A stretch of DNA of 64,000 bases from Raffaelea ambrosiae (lineage: Eukaryota; Ascomycota; Sordariomycetes; Ophiostomatales; Ophiostomataceae): the NCBI GenBank assembly GCA_002778195.1, contig PCDI01000004.1, positions 2,064,418 to 2,128,417 of the forward strand. Reading direction: 5' to 3'. Position numbers and translations under genes: made by a program. Every line of letters starts with the position of its first letter. Position 1 is the first letter of the stretch. Positions 13,801-25,157 of this stretch are shown here, one piece after another. Below the pieces are notes generated by a model, which worked only from the letters and a program-made list of their open reading frames with translations, ran no database searches and was not told where the DNA came from.

Positions 13801-14121
13801 CCGAAACGAAAGACTACGCCGTACATACATAGTAGTACCCACGAGTACTAGCGCTGCTAGCAATGCTAGCATTAAAATAGGCACGGCAAGCAACATGGCT
13901 CGGAGGCGTTGCTGGCTCCCCTGCCGTGCATGCTGTCCACAATTCACGCCCACCGACCACCTGGGGGGGCAACCACCCTGGGAAAAATAAGCCACCAAGC
14001 ACACGAGCTCTAATGAAACAGGCGTTGCCATTACCTCATGGAAACTCCAGAGCCCCGTTTTCTACTCAACCGCCGCCAACAGCAACCTGAGGATTTGCAA
14101 CATGGCGGGTTGAGAACTGCA

Positions 14122-14149
14122 GAACGGGGGGAAACGAAAGCCCCCGTTC
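14122..14149. other. GC-rich inverted repeat (hairpin)
   Basis: GAACGGGGG (14122-14130) and CCCCCGTTC (14141-14149) are perfect 9-bp inverted arms around a 10-nt loop. A related CCCGAACGGGG lies about 100 bp downstream. No gene abuts it, so a terminator role is not supported. Confidence 0.6.
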
Positions 14150-15546
14150 GGTCAGACCCCAGACCCCAAGAAACCCCAACGACACCTGGAGCTTGCACGA
14201 TATTTTTGTCTACTTGATTTTTTTCAAAGCAAGCTATGTGGTCCTCCCACCCGAACGGGGCCTAGGGGCCTGAGAACGGTGCCGGAACGGCGTTTTTATC
14301 TGGTCGTCGGCCACAGCACGCAAAACAAAAGAACGTGCTACGGTGCATCTGCCAAGTGTCCTACAGGGCCATGCTACCAGTATGAGAGCACTAACTGTTA
14401 CCGTGTAGTTGCTTTGGGCGTGTGTCCACGCATATTACCCACTTCTCTCTCGACAGTCCCCACCGGGCACCAGAAACTCACATACCGCCGTAAAAAAGAT
14501 GAAGAGGGCCATGCACAGCTTCGTTTCCGTCTTGCCACCAGGGCTCGCTAGAAGAACTACGAGTAGAGACTAGACAGCAACCGGCCCTCGGGCAGAAACC
14601 GCGAGCCGTCTTGATCCTTCACAGGATAACCGGCCACATTTTACCGAGACATACGTAGGATAGTGGAAAAAAACAAGGCCCAGGGCCAAGCAAAGAGGGA
14701 ACGTTCCAACAGACGAGGCCATGTTAGTGTCTCCCCCCCCCCTTTCTCTTCCAGATACTATGTAGACCTACGTAGCATCTGGGCTGGCAAGAAGCGGTGG
14801 GCCGTCCATTGATGCCTCAGGCCCAAGGCCACCACACGGCCTGCAAGCTGCGAGACACCACGGCTCGTTGGGAAGCATTGATGGCGATGCGACCATAAAA
14901 AAGTTGCAGACAAGATCCAGACAACCAACTGCTCAGCTCGGATTCCCCTTTTTGGAACCTCTGCACCGAGTTGCTGGCCCTTTCTTGTGCGCGTTCTGCA
15001 AGTCCTGGCCAATCATGGGCACAGACTTGGTCTTTTTGCTTAATACGGTTTTGTCACATTTATTTAGCGCCACCCGCGCGGCTGGTCTGCACGGACCCCT
15101 GCGGGGTTAGGTGAACATGCTGCTGTGGCGGTGCCTGTTCTTTTGGCGGGCAGCTTTTGCAACGCGTCGAAGGATCGTGGCTTGCGCATCGCGTCGACGG
15201 GCAGCTCCAGCAACAGCCCCCGAGAGCAGAACGCTTGTGCATTCAGCCGCGCCCTGCCTAGCTGGTGGATAGTAGTGTCGAGGAATGGTCCTTTAAGCCG
15301 TCCTTTCTCTGCGAGACAGGATACATCCGAGTTGGACAGGAGGGCTTGCACCGCGTCTGAAAAATCCGTGACGAAGAACGGAAAGCAACGGCAACAGCCA
15401 CGGCAACGGCTCGAACAAACGGGGGTTGCTTGGGCTTTCGAGAAGTCGCAGTATCATTTGAATCGAAGGGAGCCCTGTAGTTTGTCTTCCCTAGACAAGC
15501 ATCTCCCCCTCCAGCTCGGAACCCTCGCCGACAAGAAACCAGAGCA

Positions 15547-17570
15547 ATGGGGTCTTTTGTGCTGGACTTTGCGGCCTACAATGTGAGTATCTTGCCTCCC
15601 GGAAGGCTTGCCTTTGCTTCCTGTTTCCTGCAGCTGACAGCCACCAGGCCCTCCTGTCGAGCAACAGTCATGGGGGCTCCTTCTACGGCGCAGACGACAC
15701 CTTTCTAGCAGGTGAATCGGGTGTCGCTGGCCGGCGCAACCAGCATCTGCACCAACACTCGCAGCAGCAGCAGCAAGGTGGCCAGCAGGGCCAGCAGGGC
15801 CAAAACCACCATAGCAATCACCGCTTCCACATCTATGATCGCAACTCTCTCGTCCGCCTCGAGGCCGAGAAGACCCTCCAGGACCGCCGCAAGCAGCACA
15901 TTGCCAACTTTGGCGCCACCTGGCTCAAGCCACCAGGCGTGGCCAAGACACTCTTCCAGATTCGCGAGGAATGCCGCGAGCAGGAAGAGCAGGCCGAGGC
16001 AGAGCGCCGCGAAGAGCTCGCTCAGCAGCTTGCCCAGGCGGAAGCAGCTGCGGCCATGGACGGCGACGATACGGGGGCCGGTGAGGCGACCGGAGCGGAC
16101 GGAACCGACCTGGTGATGGATGCGGACGACATAGAAGGGGGAGAAGGTGCGGATGGTATGGGCATGGACACCGACATGGTCGAGCAGGATTTGGACAATG
16201 AGATTCCCGACGGCGACGGCGAAGGTTTCAGTTTCGGAGACAACAACGAAGACGACGACCCCTTTGCCAGTTCTTCAGACGCAGACGAAGAAGATGAGGA
16301 TGGGGACGATGATGACGACGACGGCGGCGAAGAGGGGGGGGAAGAGGAAGGGGAAGAGGCAGACCGCACCAACAGCAGTTTTGGCCACTCGCAACGACTG
16401 CAACACCACATGCAACAGCAGCAGCAGCAGCAATACCGCGAGCAACAACAACCACCCTGGCACCCGGCTGTTCACGACCCGTTTGGTCAAACGCCTGTCC
16501 GGAGGCGCGTCAGCGGCGGCGAACGAGGTGTTGAGTTTATCACCCCAGTTGCCTCGCGTACTCCGGGTCAAGCCCAGCCTATTGGCCACCCGAGCTACGT
16601 TCACCCCCCTTACCACCAGCAGCAGCACCATCAACTCCAGACCCCGACCCCGACCTTTGGCACGCCAATCGACGAGCAGCGCGAGCAGGAGCGCCGGGAA
16701 ATGCGCCAGATGCGTGCCGCCGAAGACCGCGTGCGCGCTATTCTCGCCCATCCTCGGCTCTCGGGCGGCATGGGCATGGGCCTGTACGGCGACGACGACG
16801 ACGACCTGGACGAGGAAGACCAGGCGCAAATGTTACAAGAAGACGACCTGGTGCGGGCCAGTGGTGGAGGCCGCCGCCGCCGGGGACACCCCGGGGGAGG
16901 AGGAGGAGGGGAGTCCCGCCGTCGGAGCAGCCGCATGCATGCTCATCCTCATTCTCGCCACCATGCCCACGACGGCCACAGCATGATCCGCAGCAGTCTG
17001 GGCCCGGCTATGATCGGCATGGACGACGGTGTCGATCTGGATGCCGACTTGGATGCCGACGAGTATGTCGACGAGGTGGGCGGCTACAGCGACGACGATG
17101 ATGACGACGACGACAGTGACCTCAACGGCCGTCACGGCCACCGCCACCGCCACCGCCGTGCTGGACACGGCGGGCTGGACGACGAAGAAATGGACATGGA
17201 CGCCGACCTCGACAATAGCATTCCCGACGCGTCGGCAGCTATGGATCTGAGCGCGATCGAAGACGCCGGCGGCTATGAGCACACCGACTCGGAGGCAGAG
17301 CTGAGCAGCAGCATGATGGGAGGTGTCGTCGGCGGAGGAGGAGGGGGGGGAATACTAGCAGACGAGGATGATATGCCCCACCACAGCTTCCTGGTAGCGC
17401 CCAACCTCAGCGGCGGCGCATCCGGCATGAGCATGTCGAGCAGCAGTGCGCAGCGATTCCGCAGCAGCCTGGCCGGACGGAGTGACCGCAACAGTCTGGA
17501 CATTAGCAGTCTGCTCTCGCGGGATGGAAGCAGCGCCATGGGAAGCAGTCCGCAGGTGCGGCGGCTATGA
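15547..17570 (+). CDS. Acidic Apc15/Mnd2-like protein (putative APC/C subunit)
   Basis: Two exons, 15547-15582 and 15648-17570, give 652 aa. After a Gln/His-rich N-terminus comes the block RNSLVRLEAEKTLQDRRKQ, then NFGATWLKPPGVAKTL (about residues 99-114) and a Glu/Arg coiled segment. To my recollection this resembles the ascomycete Apc15p family. The rest is very acidic and repetitive, with DLDNEIPDGDG and DLDNSIPDAS motifs, long Asp/Glu tracts, a Gln run and a Ser-rich C-terminus. If the match is right, it is the anaphase-promoting complex subunit that helps release the checkpoint complex. The N-terminal 12 residues from exon 1 do not show the short Pro-Arg-Asp-Ser start I associate with the family, so the first exon is uncertain. 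Codon repetition may inflate similarity to other acidic nuclear proteins. Confidence 0.55.
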
Positions 17571-18362
17571 TATCGAGAAGAGGACGACCTGGTAGGCGGT
17601 GGGGGGCGAGCCCGAGCCCAAAATATAGCGGCTGTGTTTATTCATAATGACGCGAGCGAAAGGAGGAGAAAATAGCATTATGGGAAGCAATAGGGTTTGG
17701 TTGTAAAAAAAACGTATAATTTCTTCTTCAAGCAAACATATTAACTAGTATGCATTAGCCGGATGAGATAATCGAAGAAGCAACCCGGTTCTGGCTCAGC
17801 CTTCTTTACAAACAATCAACAACAGAAATTGGTATGGAAAGGAAAAAGAAATGCTGATTAAAAGTTCATATTGGTCTATAGAGTACGGCCAGCGATGGTG
17901 TGTGCCTTGCCCAGAAGCGAACCCCCAAAAATGGGAAAGGGTTTGTGTCTCCAGGAGAGGACACATTGGTATATATGTGGCGTATGAAAGCATGCAAAGA
18001 AATAGACAACGAGCAATGCCAAATTCCCCTGCCTGCCGCTGTGAGAAGAGGAACATTCGTGTTATATGGGCTTGTTGCTGCCACACAAAATGCTAGGCTT
18101 CGTGTTGTGTTGTTGTTGTGATGATATCCAAAGAACCCCCAAAAAAGTAAGAAACTCCGTTTGCCGTGCTGTTTGTTAGGTTTTTTTTCTTTCTTCTTTT
18201 GGGCCGTTCTTCTCTACTTTCTTTTCCTCCTTTTTCTTCCCAACGCCGTGATGAAAAAAAAAAAGATCGCGAGATTGTTTGCCTCCCGTGGTAAAGTCGT
18301 CGTGCTCTCGTGTGTTTCGTGTCTCTCTCCAACAACACTCTTTCGCGTGCTTCCCCTCCCCA
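17571..18362. other. Convergent 3' intergenic region
   Basis: Lies between the 3' ends of the Apc15-like gene (plus) and BET1 (minus). It is AT-richer than the flanking coding DNA, with T and A runs that fit 3'UTRs. I see no gene. Confidence 0.6.
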
Positions 18363-19524
18363 TTAAAACAGCCACACATAGGTAAACAACAGGGCCACGA
18401 ACGCAAAGAAGCCCAGCCAGACCTTCCAGCCAACACCCGTCCGGTCAGCCATCAGCAGCATCCGGTTCATCGTGCCCCGCACGCGCATGCGTGTTGCGTC
18501 AAACGTGTCGTTCATTTTCTCGGCCAGCGCCGAAGAGTCACGAATCTCGTCGCCGATAGCCACGGACATCTGGAGGAAGAGACAAGTTAGACAAAAGAGT
18601 ATCTTTTTTGGTGGAGTAATATATAAAGGACGCGGCTGCCCTTACATCTTTCAATATCTTGACCTTGCCCAGGATACCCTCGACTTGTTCATCATTTTGG
18701 CTCTCGAGCTCGTTCAGGACGGCGTCGCTGTACTGGCCCTTCCTGTTGGGTGTGGCGGCCCGGTAGCCGCCATTCGCACCGTTGCCGTTGGAATAGGACG
18801 ATAGCATGCCGTTGCCATTGCCCGTGGCACCGGGACCGGAGTCACCGCCCGGGTATCCATAGCCGTAACCACCGTACCGGCTGGGGCTGGCGCTGACAGC
18901 GCGCCGGTTGGTGTCGGCACCGGAACCGGTGTAGCCCTCGAAGAGGGCGCTGCGCGGGTCGCGCTGATGTAGACTGGAGGCACCAAACCTAGTAAAGAGA
19001 AGGGCGTGTTAGAAAAGATGTTGAGCAAACCAGAACGACGGCGAGGCAGCAACGCAGCAGAGGCAGCGGAGTCAGAGCAGAAGGCGGTTTCAGTGACGGC
19101 GCATGAACACTGGCAGAGGGTGTTTTCGTATTTCCACGATCGCATCCGGACAAGCAAAGGGGGCCGCATAGACGTTTTTGATCGTCGAGGTTTGGTTGAT
19201 ATCGAGGCTGGCACTTGGCAAACTTGGCTTGTTCTGGAGCTGCGATTGCCGTTGTGCCAGGAAGCGCATGTCAGCCTGGCCCTGCCTGTATACCGCGTGT
19301 GCACCTGGCCGGAGGGCTGGGGAGAAAATCCGTAAGAAGTGAGGCCACGGCGAGGCCGTGTTCTTGTCGCATGGGTCGGGTCGCAAAACCGTTGGGCACT
19401 GGTCGTCTTTTTGTTGGGTGCTGCGCAAACTGCTCGCGTGCTCTTTCTTTGCTGCCAGCCGTGGCATTGCATGAAAACTCCAACGTGGAGCAAGAATGAA
19501 CTGTGCTTACCTTGATGATGCCAT
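18363..19524 (-). CDS. BET1: Bet1-type Qc-SNARE of ER-Golgi transport
   Basis: SNARE on COPII vesicles that pairs with Sec22, Bos1 and Sed5 for ER-to-Golgi fusion. Three exons on the minus strand: 19524-19511 (only 14 nt), 18988-18646 and 18569-18363. They join to 187 aa. The protein starts MASSRFGASSLHQRDPRSALFEGY, close to other fungal Bet1 proteins, then has a Gly/Tyr/Asn-rich linker of about 60 residues. The SNARE helix runs from about residue 98 (LNELESQNDEQVEGILGKVK) through ILKDMSVAIGDEIRDSS and MNDTFDATR. A C-terminal anchor, VWLGFFAFVALLFTYVWLF, ends the protein. The first intron is 522 nt, long for this locus. The start is supported because the 14-nt exon restores the conserved N-terminus exactly in frame. 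Confidence 0.95.
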
Positions 19525-20456
19525 GACGATATGGGGATGTATGGTGTACAAGGAAAGGGAGAAACGGAGGAGGGGGGGGGCAAAGCGAAAGGGAAAAACA
19601 AGGGAAGGGGTCAGCGAAAATAGGAGACAGATCGCTGGCGCAGTGATTACAGCGCGTTATACGATACCCGGCAATGGCGTGTGTGGGTGGCGGATCCCCC
19701 CGTCCCTGAATTTGCCATGTCACGTGTAGCGCTGCCGCCCTGGCAAAGAGACTCACTCACAATTCTTTGCCGTTAGTGAAAGCCGCTGGGGCCAGATTGG
19801 GGTTTGCACGCGGCGCATTGTCAGACGACTTTTTTGCCCTTCGACCTTCTGAACAAGGCTGCCCCAAATTGCATCGGCAATTGTCCAAGGGCACTGTAGC
19901 CGGAGCGAACTCGGTCAGCTGGGGTTGCGAGAAAGCCACGTCGGCGTTACGGAGAAGTATTCGTTTCCCGATGGGCTAAAACGGCTCAGCACTCTCTGTA
20001 AGGCATGGCGGGTTGTCTGTCTACGATGTGAGATACGTGTAAGTCGGAAGCTCATATGTAAATGGCAACGACCTTGAGCCAAAGCCATGATCGGTTTTAC
20101 TATGCACATGGGTCATTGGTTTTGCCGAATATTTGTGGGCATCTGCATTGGATCCCGTAGGGCGTTTGACAGGTCTACCCCCAAAGTAGGCGAAACGAGA
20201 AACAGCGTGAATCATAAATGCATAAACTTTTCCCTATTTTCCTGTATGTGTATATGTGGGAATCAAGGACCGCTTTCCCCTCCCTTTTGACCTCATTGTT
20301 CCTTCCCCAATTCCGTATCTCTCTGCCTTTTCTGGGCAGTTCTGAAACTATCGGTCTAGGACATCATGTTGATGCATCGTCGAATAGACACTCCGGGTGC
20401 GCAAACACAGGGTGTCAGGCGACAGTTGTCGCCATCACTCCTTGCCTGCCTCTGTT
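19525..20456. other. Intergenic region upstream of BET1
   Basis: Holds the BET1 promoter at the left and the 3' flank of the Chz1 gene at the right. No conserved open frame or RNA gene was recognised. Confidence 0.55.
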
Positions 20457-20958
20457 TTAGTCCTCTTGCATCTTGGTGTCCGGGTCCTCGAAGTCGTCGT
20501 CGTCGTCGTCTTCCTCATCGTCGACCGGGTTCTCAGCGGCTGCCTTGGCAAAGTCAATGACCCGTCCGCGTGTGCGGCGGCCCACCACGTTGTCCAGGTC
20601 GATCTCCTGCAGATCATCGTCGCCGTCGTCATCTGGTTTGTGTCAGCGTTCTGTCTCTTGTAAGTAGGCGTCGGCAGAGGGCGGCAGCAAAGCGCATACC
20701 ATCATCGTCGTCGTTCTGCATGAGAAGTGAAAGTCAGCATGCGCCCAAGAGTTTGTACTAGCGAGAAGCAAGGTAGCTCACATCAGCACCGTCCTCGTCC
20801 TCGTCATCATCGTCGTCGTCCTCGTCGACGGCAGCCGGGGCGCCAGCGTCCTTCATCTCGTCATCCTCAGCGGCCACGGCCTTGCCCTTGCCTTTGAGGG
20901 TGCTGGGATCGGTCACCGCCGAGGTGGGGTCTTGAACGCCGTTGCCGGTGGCAGACAT
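20457..20958 (-). CDS. CHZ1: Histone H2A.Z-specific chaperone Chz1
   Basis: Chaperone that carries H2A.Z-H2B dimers for exchange into nucleosomes by SWR1. Three exons on the minus strand, 20958-20782, 20715-20700 (16 nt) and 20632-20457, join to 122 aa. The N-terminus has a KGKGKAVAAEDDEMKDAG stretch. A central poly-Asp/Glu region spans the microexon and exon 3. The CHZ core reads EIDLDNVVGRRTRGRVIDF, with the RRTRG-IDF signature of the family, and an acidic tail ends in DTKMQED. All of the sequence encoded by the 16-nt exon is acidic, so skipping it would shift the frame before the CHZ motif. The family call rests on the RRTRG-IDF box; general acidity alone would be weak evidence. Confidence 0.88.
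20700..20715 (-). other. CHZ1: 16-nt internal microexon of CHZ1
   Basis: This exon encodes about five Asn/Asp residues between two introns of 66 and 67 nt. It is flanked by a CAG acceptor and a GTATGC donor on the minus strand. It is needed to keep the acidic region in frame with the RRTRG box. Confidence 0.8.
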
Positions 20959-21647
20959 GGTGGAGTCGGGAAAGTAGTGGAGCAAGAATTGCGTGGATTG
21001 TAGGTTAGGCAGGGTTTTCAACAAGGAGAAGAGGAGGGAGAGAGCTTGGAGGGAAGTAAAAGGAAGAAAGGATGGGTATGTTAGTGAGACGCGGGACGAA
21101 GGGGGCAGCTTGTCGTTTTTAGCACTTTTTTTGGTGAAGGGGGACCGACAACAGGGCGGCAGCTTTTTTGTTTGTGGGGCTGGGCTATCCTCTAGGAGAC
21201 AGGTGAACGACGAAACGGCGCTAATCCCCTTTGGGTAACATACATATGCGCAGGCATATGTCACCACGGTTGCGACTGGAATAGCACTCAGCTTGCGCTC
21301 AGCTTGCGCTCAGCTTTCATTCATCGCAAGGGGAGGATGGGACAAAGGAGTGCCTGCAAAGGGTGGGCCAGGAGCCTCCCGCGAATGTCTTTCTAGAAAC
21401 CAAAAACGCTCGTCTATGCACAAACCCATGAAATGCTCCGCCCCAGAGAAAGAACCAGCAAACAAGGGGACTCGTCTTCTGCCCCGAACAGAAGAGCCGC
21501 CGTCTCTTCCTAGCCGTGGTCTCGTAACATCTCCAGTCGTGCCTGCCTGTTGCCAAAGAGCCAGGTGGCAGTCTGACGGTCTGGATGAGTATGGTATATC
21601 CTGCAGTCCTGTGTCACGAAAACACAGTCTGCTGTTCCCCTCTGTTT
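20959..21647. other. Intergenic region between CHZ1 and EMC10
   Basis: CHZ1 promoter and leader (left) and EMC10 3' flank (right), both genes on the minus strand. A short direct repeat, CTCAGCTTGCG twice plus CTCAGCTTTC, lies at about 21289-21317. No gene seen. Confidence 0.55.
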
Positions 21648-22357
21648 CTATTGCTCGCCACCACCGCCCGTTGCCAGAACCAGCACTGCAATGCCAATCG
21701 CCCACCAGTACCTATGTTTGTTAGATCGAGAGGCCTAGGGTGTGCATTCAGAGATGGGAGGTGGGCATACTTTTGCAAAAACGTCTTCTCCTCGGGCGCA
21801 TCCACCTTCTTGCCCTGGGGGTTCAGCACCACCGGCCGGTTCAGCACGGGTACAGCGCCCTGACTGGGAACCACCACTGAGGCCTGGGGGCCAAAGTCGC
21901 GCGTCTGTCCAGCATCGATGGCAACGCCCCGGAATGCCACTGCAAACGGCTCGTACTGGCTGTCGATGCCCGCTGCGGCCAGCGACAGCACGAAGCTTGG
22001 GCGGTAGCCCTTGGCAAAGTTGGTCGCGGCGACGACCGACGTCGAGGTCAACCACGAATGCGTAGCCGGATCATAGAGTCCGATGCGGTAGAGAGCATCC
22101 ACATCGGCGCTGTCGGCGTTCTCAGGCACGCCGTAGGCGGCAACCTTCGCGGGGTTCCACGGCGCATCCGCAGGGTACTCGATCTGTGCCAGGAAAGACG
22201 GCTCAGGTGCTGTCGCCGGCTTGCCCTTCGACTGTGCTGTCGATCGGGCGACGGGCTGGATGTAGACGTCGGCAGTGCGCAAACTGTCGGCATGGACTGC
22301 GGTCGACGACGCAGCCAAGCCGAGGAGGACGGCGGCGAACGATGAGAGGAACTTCAT
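21648..22357 (-). CDS. EMC10: ER membrane protein complex subunit 10 (EMC10)
   Basis: Lumenal subunit of the ER membrane protein complex, which inserts tail-anchored and multi-pass proteins. Two exons on the minus strand, 22357-21771 and 21711-21648, join to 216 aa. An N-terminal signal peptide (MKFLSSFAAVLLGLAASSTAVHA) is followed by a beta-rich lumenal domain. That domain contains VYIQPV, IEYPADAPWNPAKVAAYG, LYDPATHSWLTSTSV and SVVVPSQGAVPVLNRPVVL. The second exon adds KYWWAIGIAVLVLATGGGEQ, a membrane anchor with the Gly-Gly-Glu ending common in fungal homologues. The gene is divergent from the DHX35-type helicase with 575 bp between start codons. The family was recognised by overall architecture and these motifs, not by a catalytic site. 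Confidence 0.82.
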
Positions 22358-22932
22358 ATCGCGCGTATTCCCAGCCGGACACGGAGCAGGTCAATCGCTT
22401 CGTCGTAGAAGTCGTGAGGGAGCCGACGGGGGGTATGCGACGCGACGTGATCGATGGCGGCGGACAGGAGAACGGTCGTACTGGTAGCTTGGGATGGCGA
22501 CAGATTGGAGCCCCAAGTTTTGCATGAGCTGTCCAAATTGACTGAGCCACAGTGACTTGGGGTGGGTGGAAGGCGCTAACGCCACAGTAAATTTGGTGGC
22601 AGCTGCCTTTATCGATCTTGGACTTCAAGCTCACTATCGCTTCCTAGAAACTGGTTTTGATATTGACATGAACAGAACTTTACAACAGCTGTGGACTTTC
22701 TTGTGTCTTTTTTATAGGTGAAATTGTCTCTTCTACTTTACGCCCTTTGAAATCTTTTGGTTTTTTAGGTCTGGGTCCATTTGTTCGCAAAGGCCGAATT
22801 TCACACAATTTATTTGTTCAGAAAAGCTTCTTCAAATCAAAATGATGCTAGAAAGTGCATAAGGCTCCTGAGCATGCCACAACCCTGAACCTTTCAAGTC
22901 GAACCCCCTCTCCACCCCCTGGAAAAAGAACC
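22358..22932. promoter_or_regulatory. Divergent promoter region, EMC10 / DHX35-type helicase
   Basis: 575 bp separates the two start codons (22357 on minus, 22933 on plus), so both promoters lie here. No single binding site was identified with confidence. Confidence 0.6.
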
Positions 22933-25157
22933 ATGGCCGAGTTCAGCCTGGGAGCAACCTTTGTTCAGGCCCTCCACAAGCCCGCCGCGCTTCTTCCCAT
23001 AGCCAAGCACCGGGAGAGCCTTCTCTATCTCGTCGAAACTCACCCGGTGACCATTGTTGTTGGTCAGACAGGCTCTGGAAAGACGACGCAAATACCACAG
23101 TTTCTGGACCAAGCTGGCTGGTGCGCAGATGGAAAGATTATTGCGATTACACAGGTAAGTGAACTGTCACCCTGCCGGGCCCAAACTGTCCGAACTCTAA
23201 AGCCAACTGTGTTGCGCAGCCTCGAAGAGTGGCGGCCACGACAGTGGCCATACGAGTAGCCGAGGAGGTCAGGTGCGAGCTTGGGAAAGAAGTTGGCTAC
23301 TCGATCAGATTCGAAGATGTCACCTCCGCGGCAACGCGCATCAAGTTCATGACGGACGGCCTGCTGATCCGCGAGGCGCTCGTTGATCCATTGCTGTCGC
23401 GATATTCGGTCATCATGGTGGATGAAGCTCATGAGCGGTCCATTAGCACCGACATATTGCTCGGTCTGCTAAAGAAGATCCGCAAGCGCCGGCCAGAGCT
23501 GCGGATCATCATCAGCAGTGCCACCCTCCAGGCGGAAGACTTCCTGGCGTACTTCTCCGCAGAGGAGGAGAGCAGCAACAGCAACGGTAACAGCAGCAGG
23601 GGAAACAACAAAGATAGCGACAAAAGCAGTGCCATAACCAGGGCCGCAGAGGAAGAGGAGGAGAGTGACAAAGACACTTCCGTTGGGGCCATCATCAGCC
23701 TCGAGGGGAGAACGTATCCAATCGACATACTTTATTTGGAAGACCCGGCAGAGGACTACTTGGAGAAGGCAATCAACACCGTCATGGACATACATCAGCA
23801 AGAGCCAGACGGCGACATTCTTGTGTTTCTGACCGGGCGAGAAGAGATCGAGTCCGCTGTGCAGGCTGTGGCCGAGCGCATAGCGACGCAGGACACAGTC
23901 TCGGAAAGGCGCGGGCTTCTGCCTCTACCGCTGTTCGCAGGCCTCACCTCGGACCAGCAGATGTATGTGTTCGAAGAGGCACCAGAGGACACGCGCAAGG
24001 TCATATTTGCGACCAACATTGCCGAGGCGTCCGTGACGATCAACGGCATTGTCTACGTTGTCGACGCCGGCTTTGTCAAGCTGCGTGCCTACAACCCATC
24101 CACGGGCATCGAGACGCTGACCACGACGCCCATATCCAAGGCCTCGGCGGCGCAGCGTGCTGGTCGCGCCGGACGCACGCGGCCGGGAAAGTGCTTTCGA
24201 CTCTATACGGAGAACGCATACCAGACGACACTCCCGGACACCAACGTGCCCGAGATCCAGCGGTCCAACCTGGCACCTGTGGTGTTGCAGCTCAAAGCAC
24301 TCGGCATTGACAACGTGTTGCGGTTCCCCTACTTCACAGCACCGCCGGCCGAGCTCATGGCCAAGGCGCTGGAGCTGCTGTACGCGCTGGGTGCGCTGGA
24401 CGACTACGCCAAGCTTACCAAGCCGCTCGGTCTGCGCATGGCCGAGCTTGCAGTCGAGCCGATGATGGCCAAGACGCTGCTGGCGGCAACCGAGTTTAAC
24501 TGTCTGAGCGAGATGCTGACCATTGCAGCCATGACGAGCCGTGAGGGCAACAGCAGCGTGTGGCTGGAGGATGCTACGAACCGGAAAAGCAGCGAAACGG
24601 CGAGGCACAAGTTCGCCGCCGAAGAGGGCGACCACCTGACGCTGCTGAATGTGTTCCAGACATTCGTGACGACGGGCCGCGGGGAAGCGCGGTTTTGCCG
24701 CCAGCATGGGCTCAACTTCCAGGTCCTGAAGCGGGCGGTCAGCGTGCGGGCGCAGCTGAGGCGATTCATGGAGCGATTTGGCATTGAGGTGGACGACAGT
24801 GTCCTGTTCCAGCAGCAGCAGCAAAGGCAACAGCAACAACAGCGGCAACAACAGCAGTCGTCTTCTGGGACACCAGGGCAATCTGGACTCTCCAAGAGTG
24901 AGCAGATTCGGCGGTGCCTCACAACAGGCTACTTTTCTCAGGCAGCACGGATGCAAGCGGATGGTACCTTCCGCAACGTGTCCGGCAGCACGGTCTTGCA
25001 CGCCCATCCGAGCTCGCTGATGTTCAACCGCAAGGCGGACTGGGTGATCTTCCACGAGGTGATGGAGACCGGGGACAAGATCTACATTCGGGATATCACC
25101 AAGATCGAGAAGCGATGGCTTCTGGAGTACGCACCGAATTACTACAACGCTAGCTAG
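22933..25157 (+). CDS. DEAH-box RNA helicase, DHX35 type
   Basis: ATP-dependent RNA helicase of the DHX35 clade, which in other eukaryotes is spliceosome-associated and is missing from budding yeast. Two exons, 22933-23154 and 23220-25157, give 719 aa. Motif I GQTGSGKT is at residues 44-51, Ia PRRVAATTVA at 75, DEAH at 142-145 and SAT at 174-176. FLTGREEIE follows, then FATNIAEASVTI and motif VI QRAGRAGRTRPGKCFRLY. The DHX35-like run GIVYVVDAGFVKLRAYNP and QRSNLAPVVLQLKALGIDNV are strong clade markers. An OB-fold follows, ending RDITKIEKRWLLEYAPNYY. Two low-complexity insertions stand out. One is an Asn/Ser/Glu stretch at about 190-226 inside the first RecA domain. The other is a Gln-rich run at about 604-621 before the OB-fold. 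The short N-terminus lacks the FWRPGT-type lead seen in animal DHX35. Confidence 0.93.

Larger units (their letters stand above)
8088..15546. other. 7.5-kb gene-poor intergenic region
   Basis: No gene is supported in this stretch. It holds the promoter of glutamate synthase at the left and of the Apc15-like gene at the right. Its open frames are short, overlap on both strands, and show no domain, splice-consistent extension or conserved motif. It contains simple repeats (8528-8555, 9028-9085, 10103-10150, 13357-13377, 13771-13800) and an inverted repeat at 14122-14149. A non-coding RNA or small species-specific gene cannot be excluded by eye. I found no tRNA A/B-box pair. Confidence 0.5.

Noticed and set aside
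15939..17570. Apc15-like protein starting at an internal GTG
   Set aside because: The frame stays open upstream to an acceptor at 15647 that joins an ATG exon in phase, so the internal start is an artefact of frame calling.
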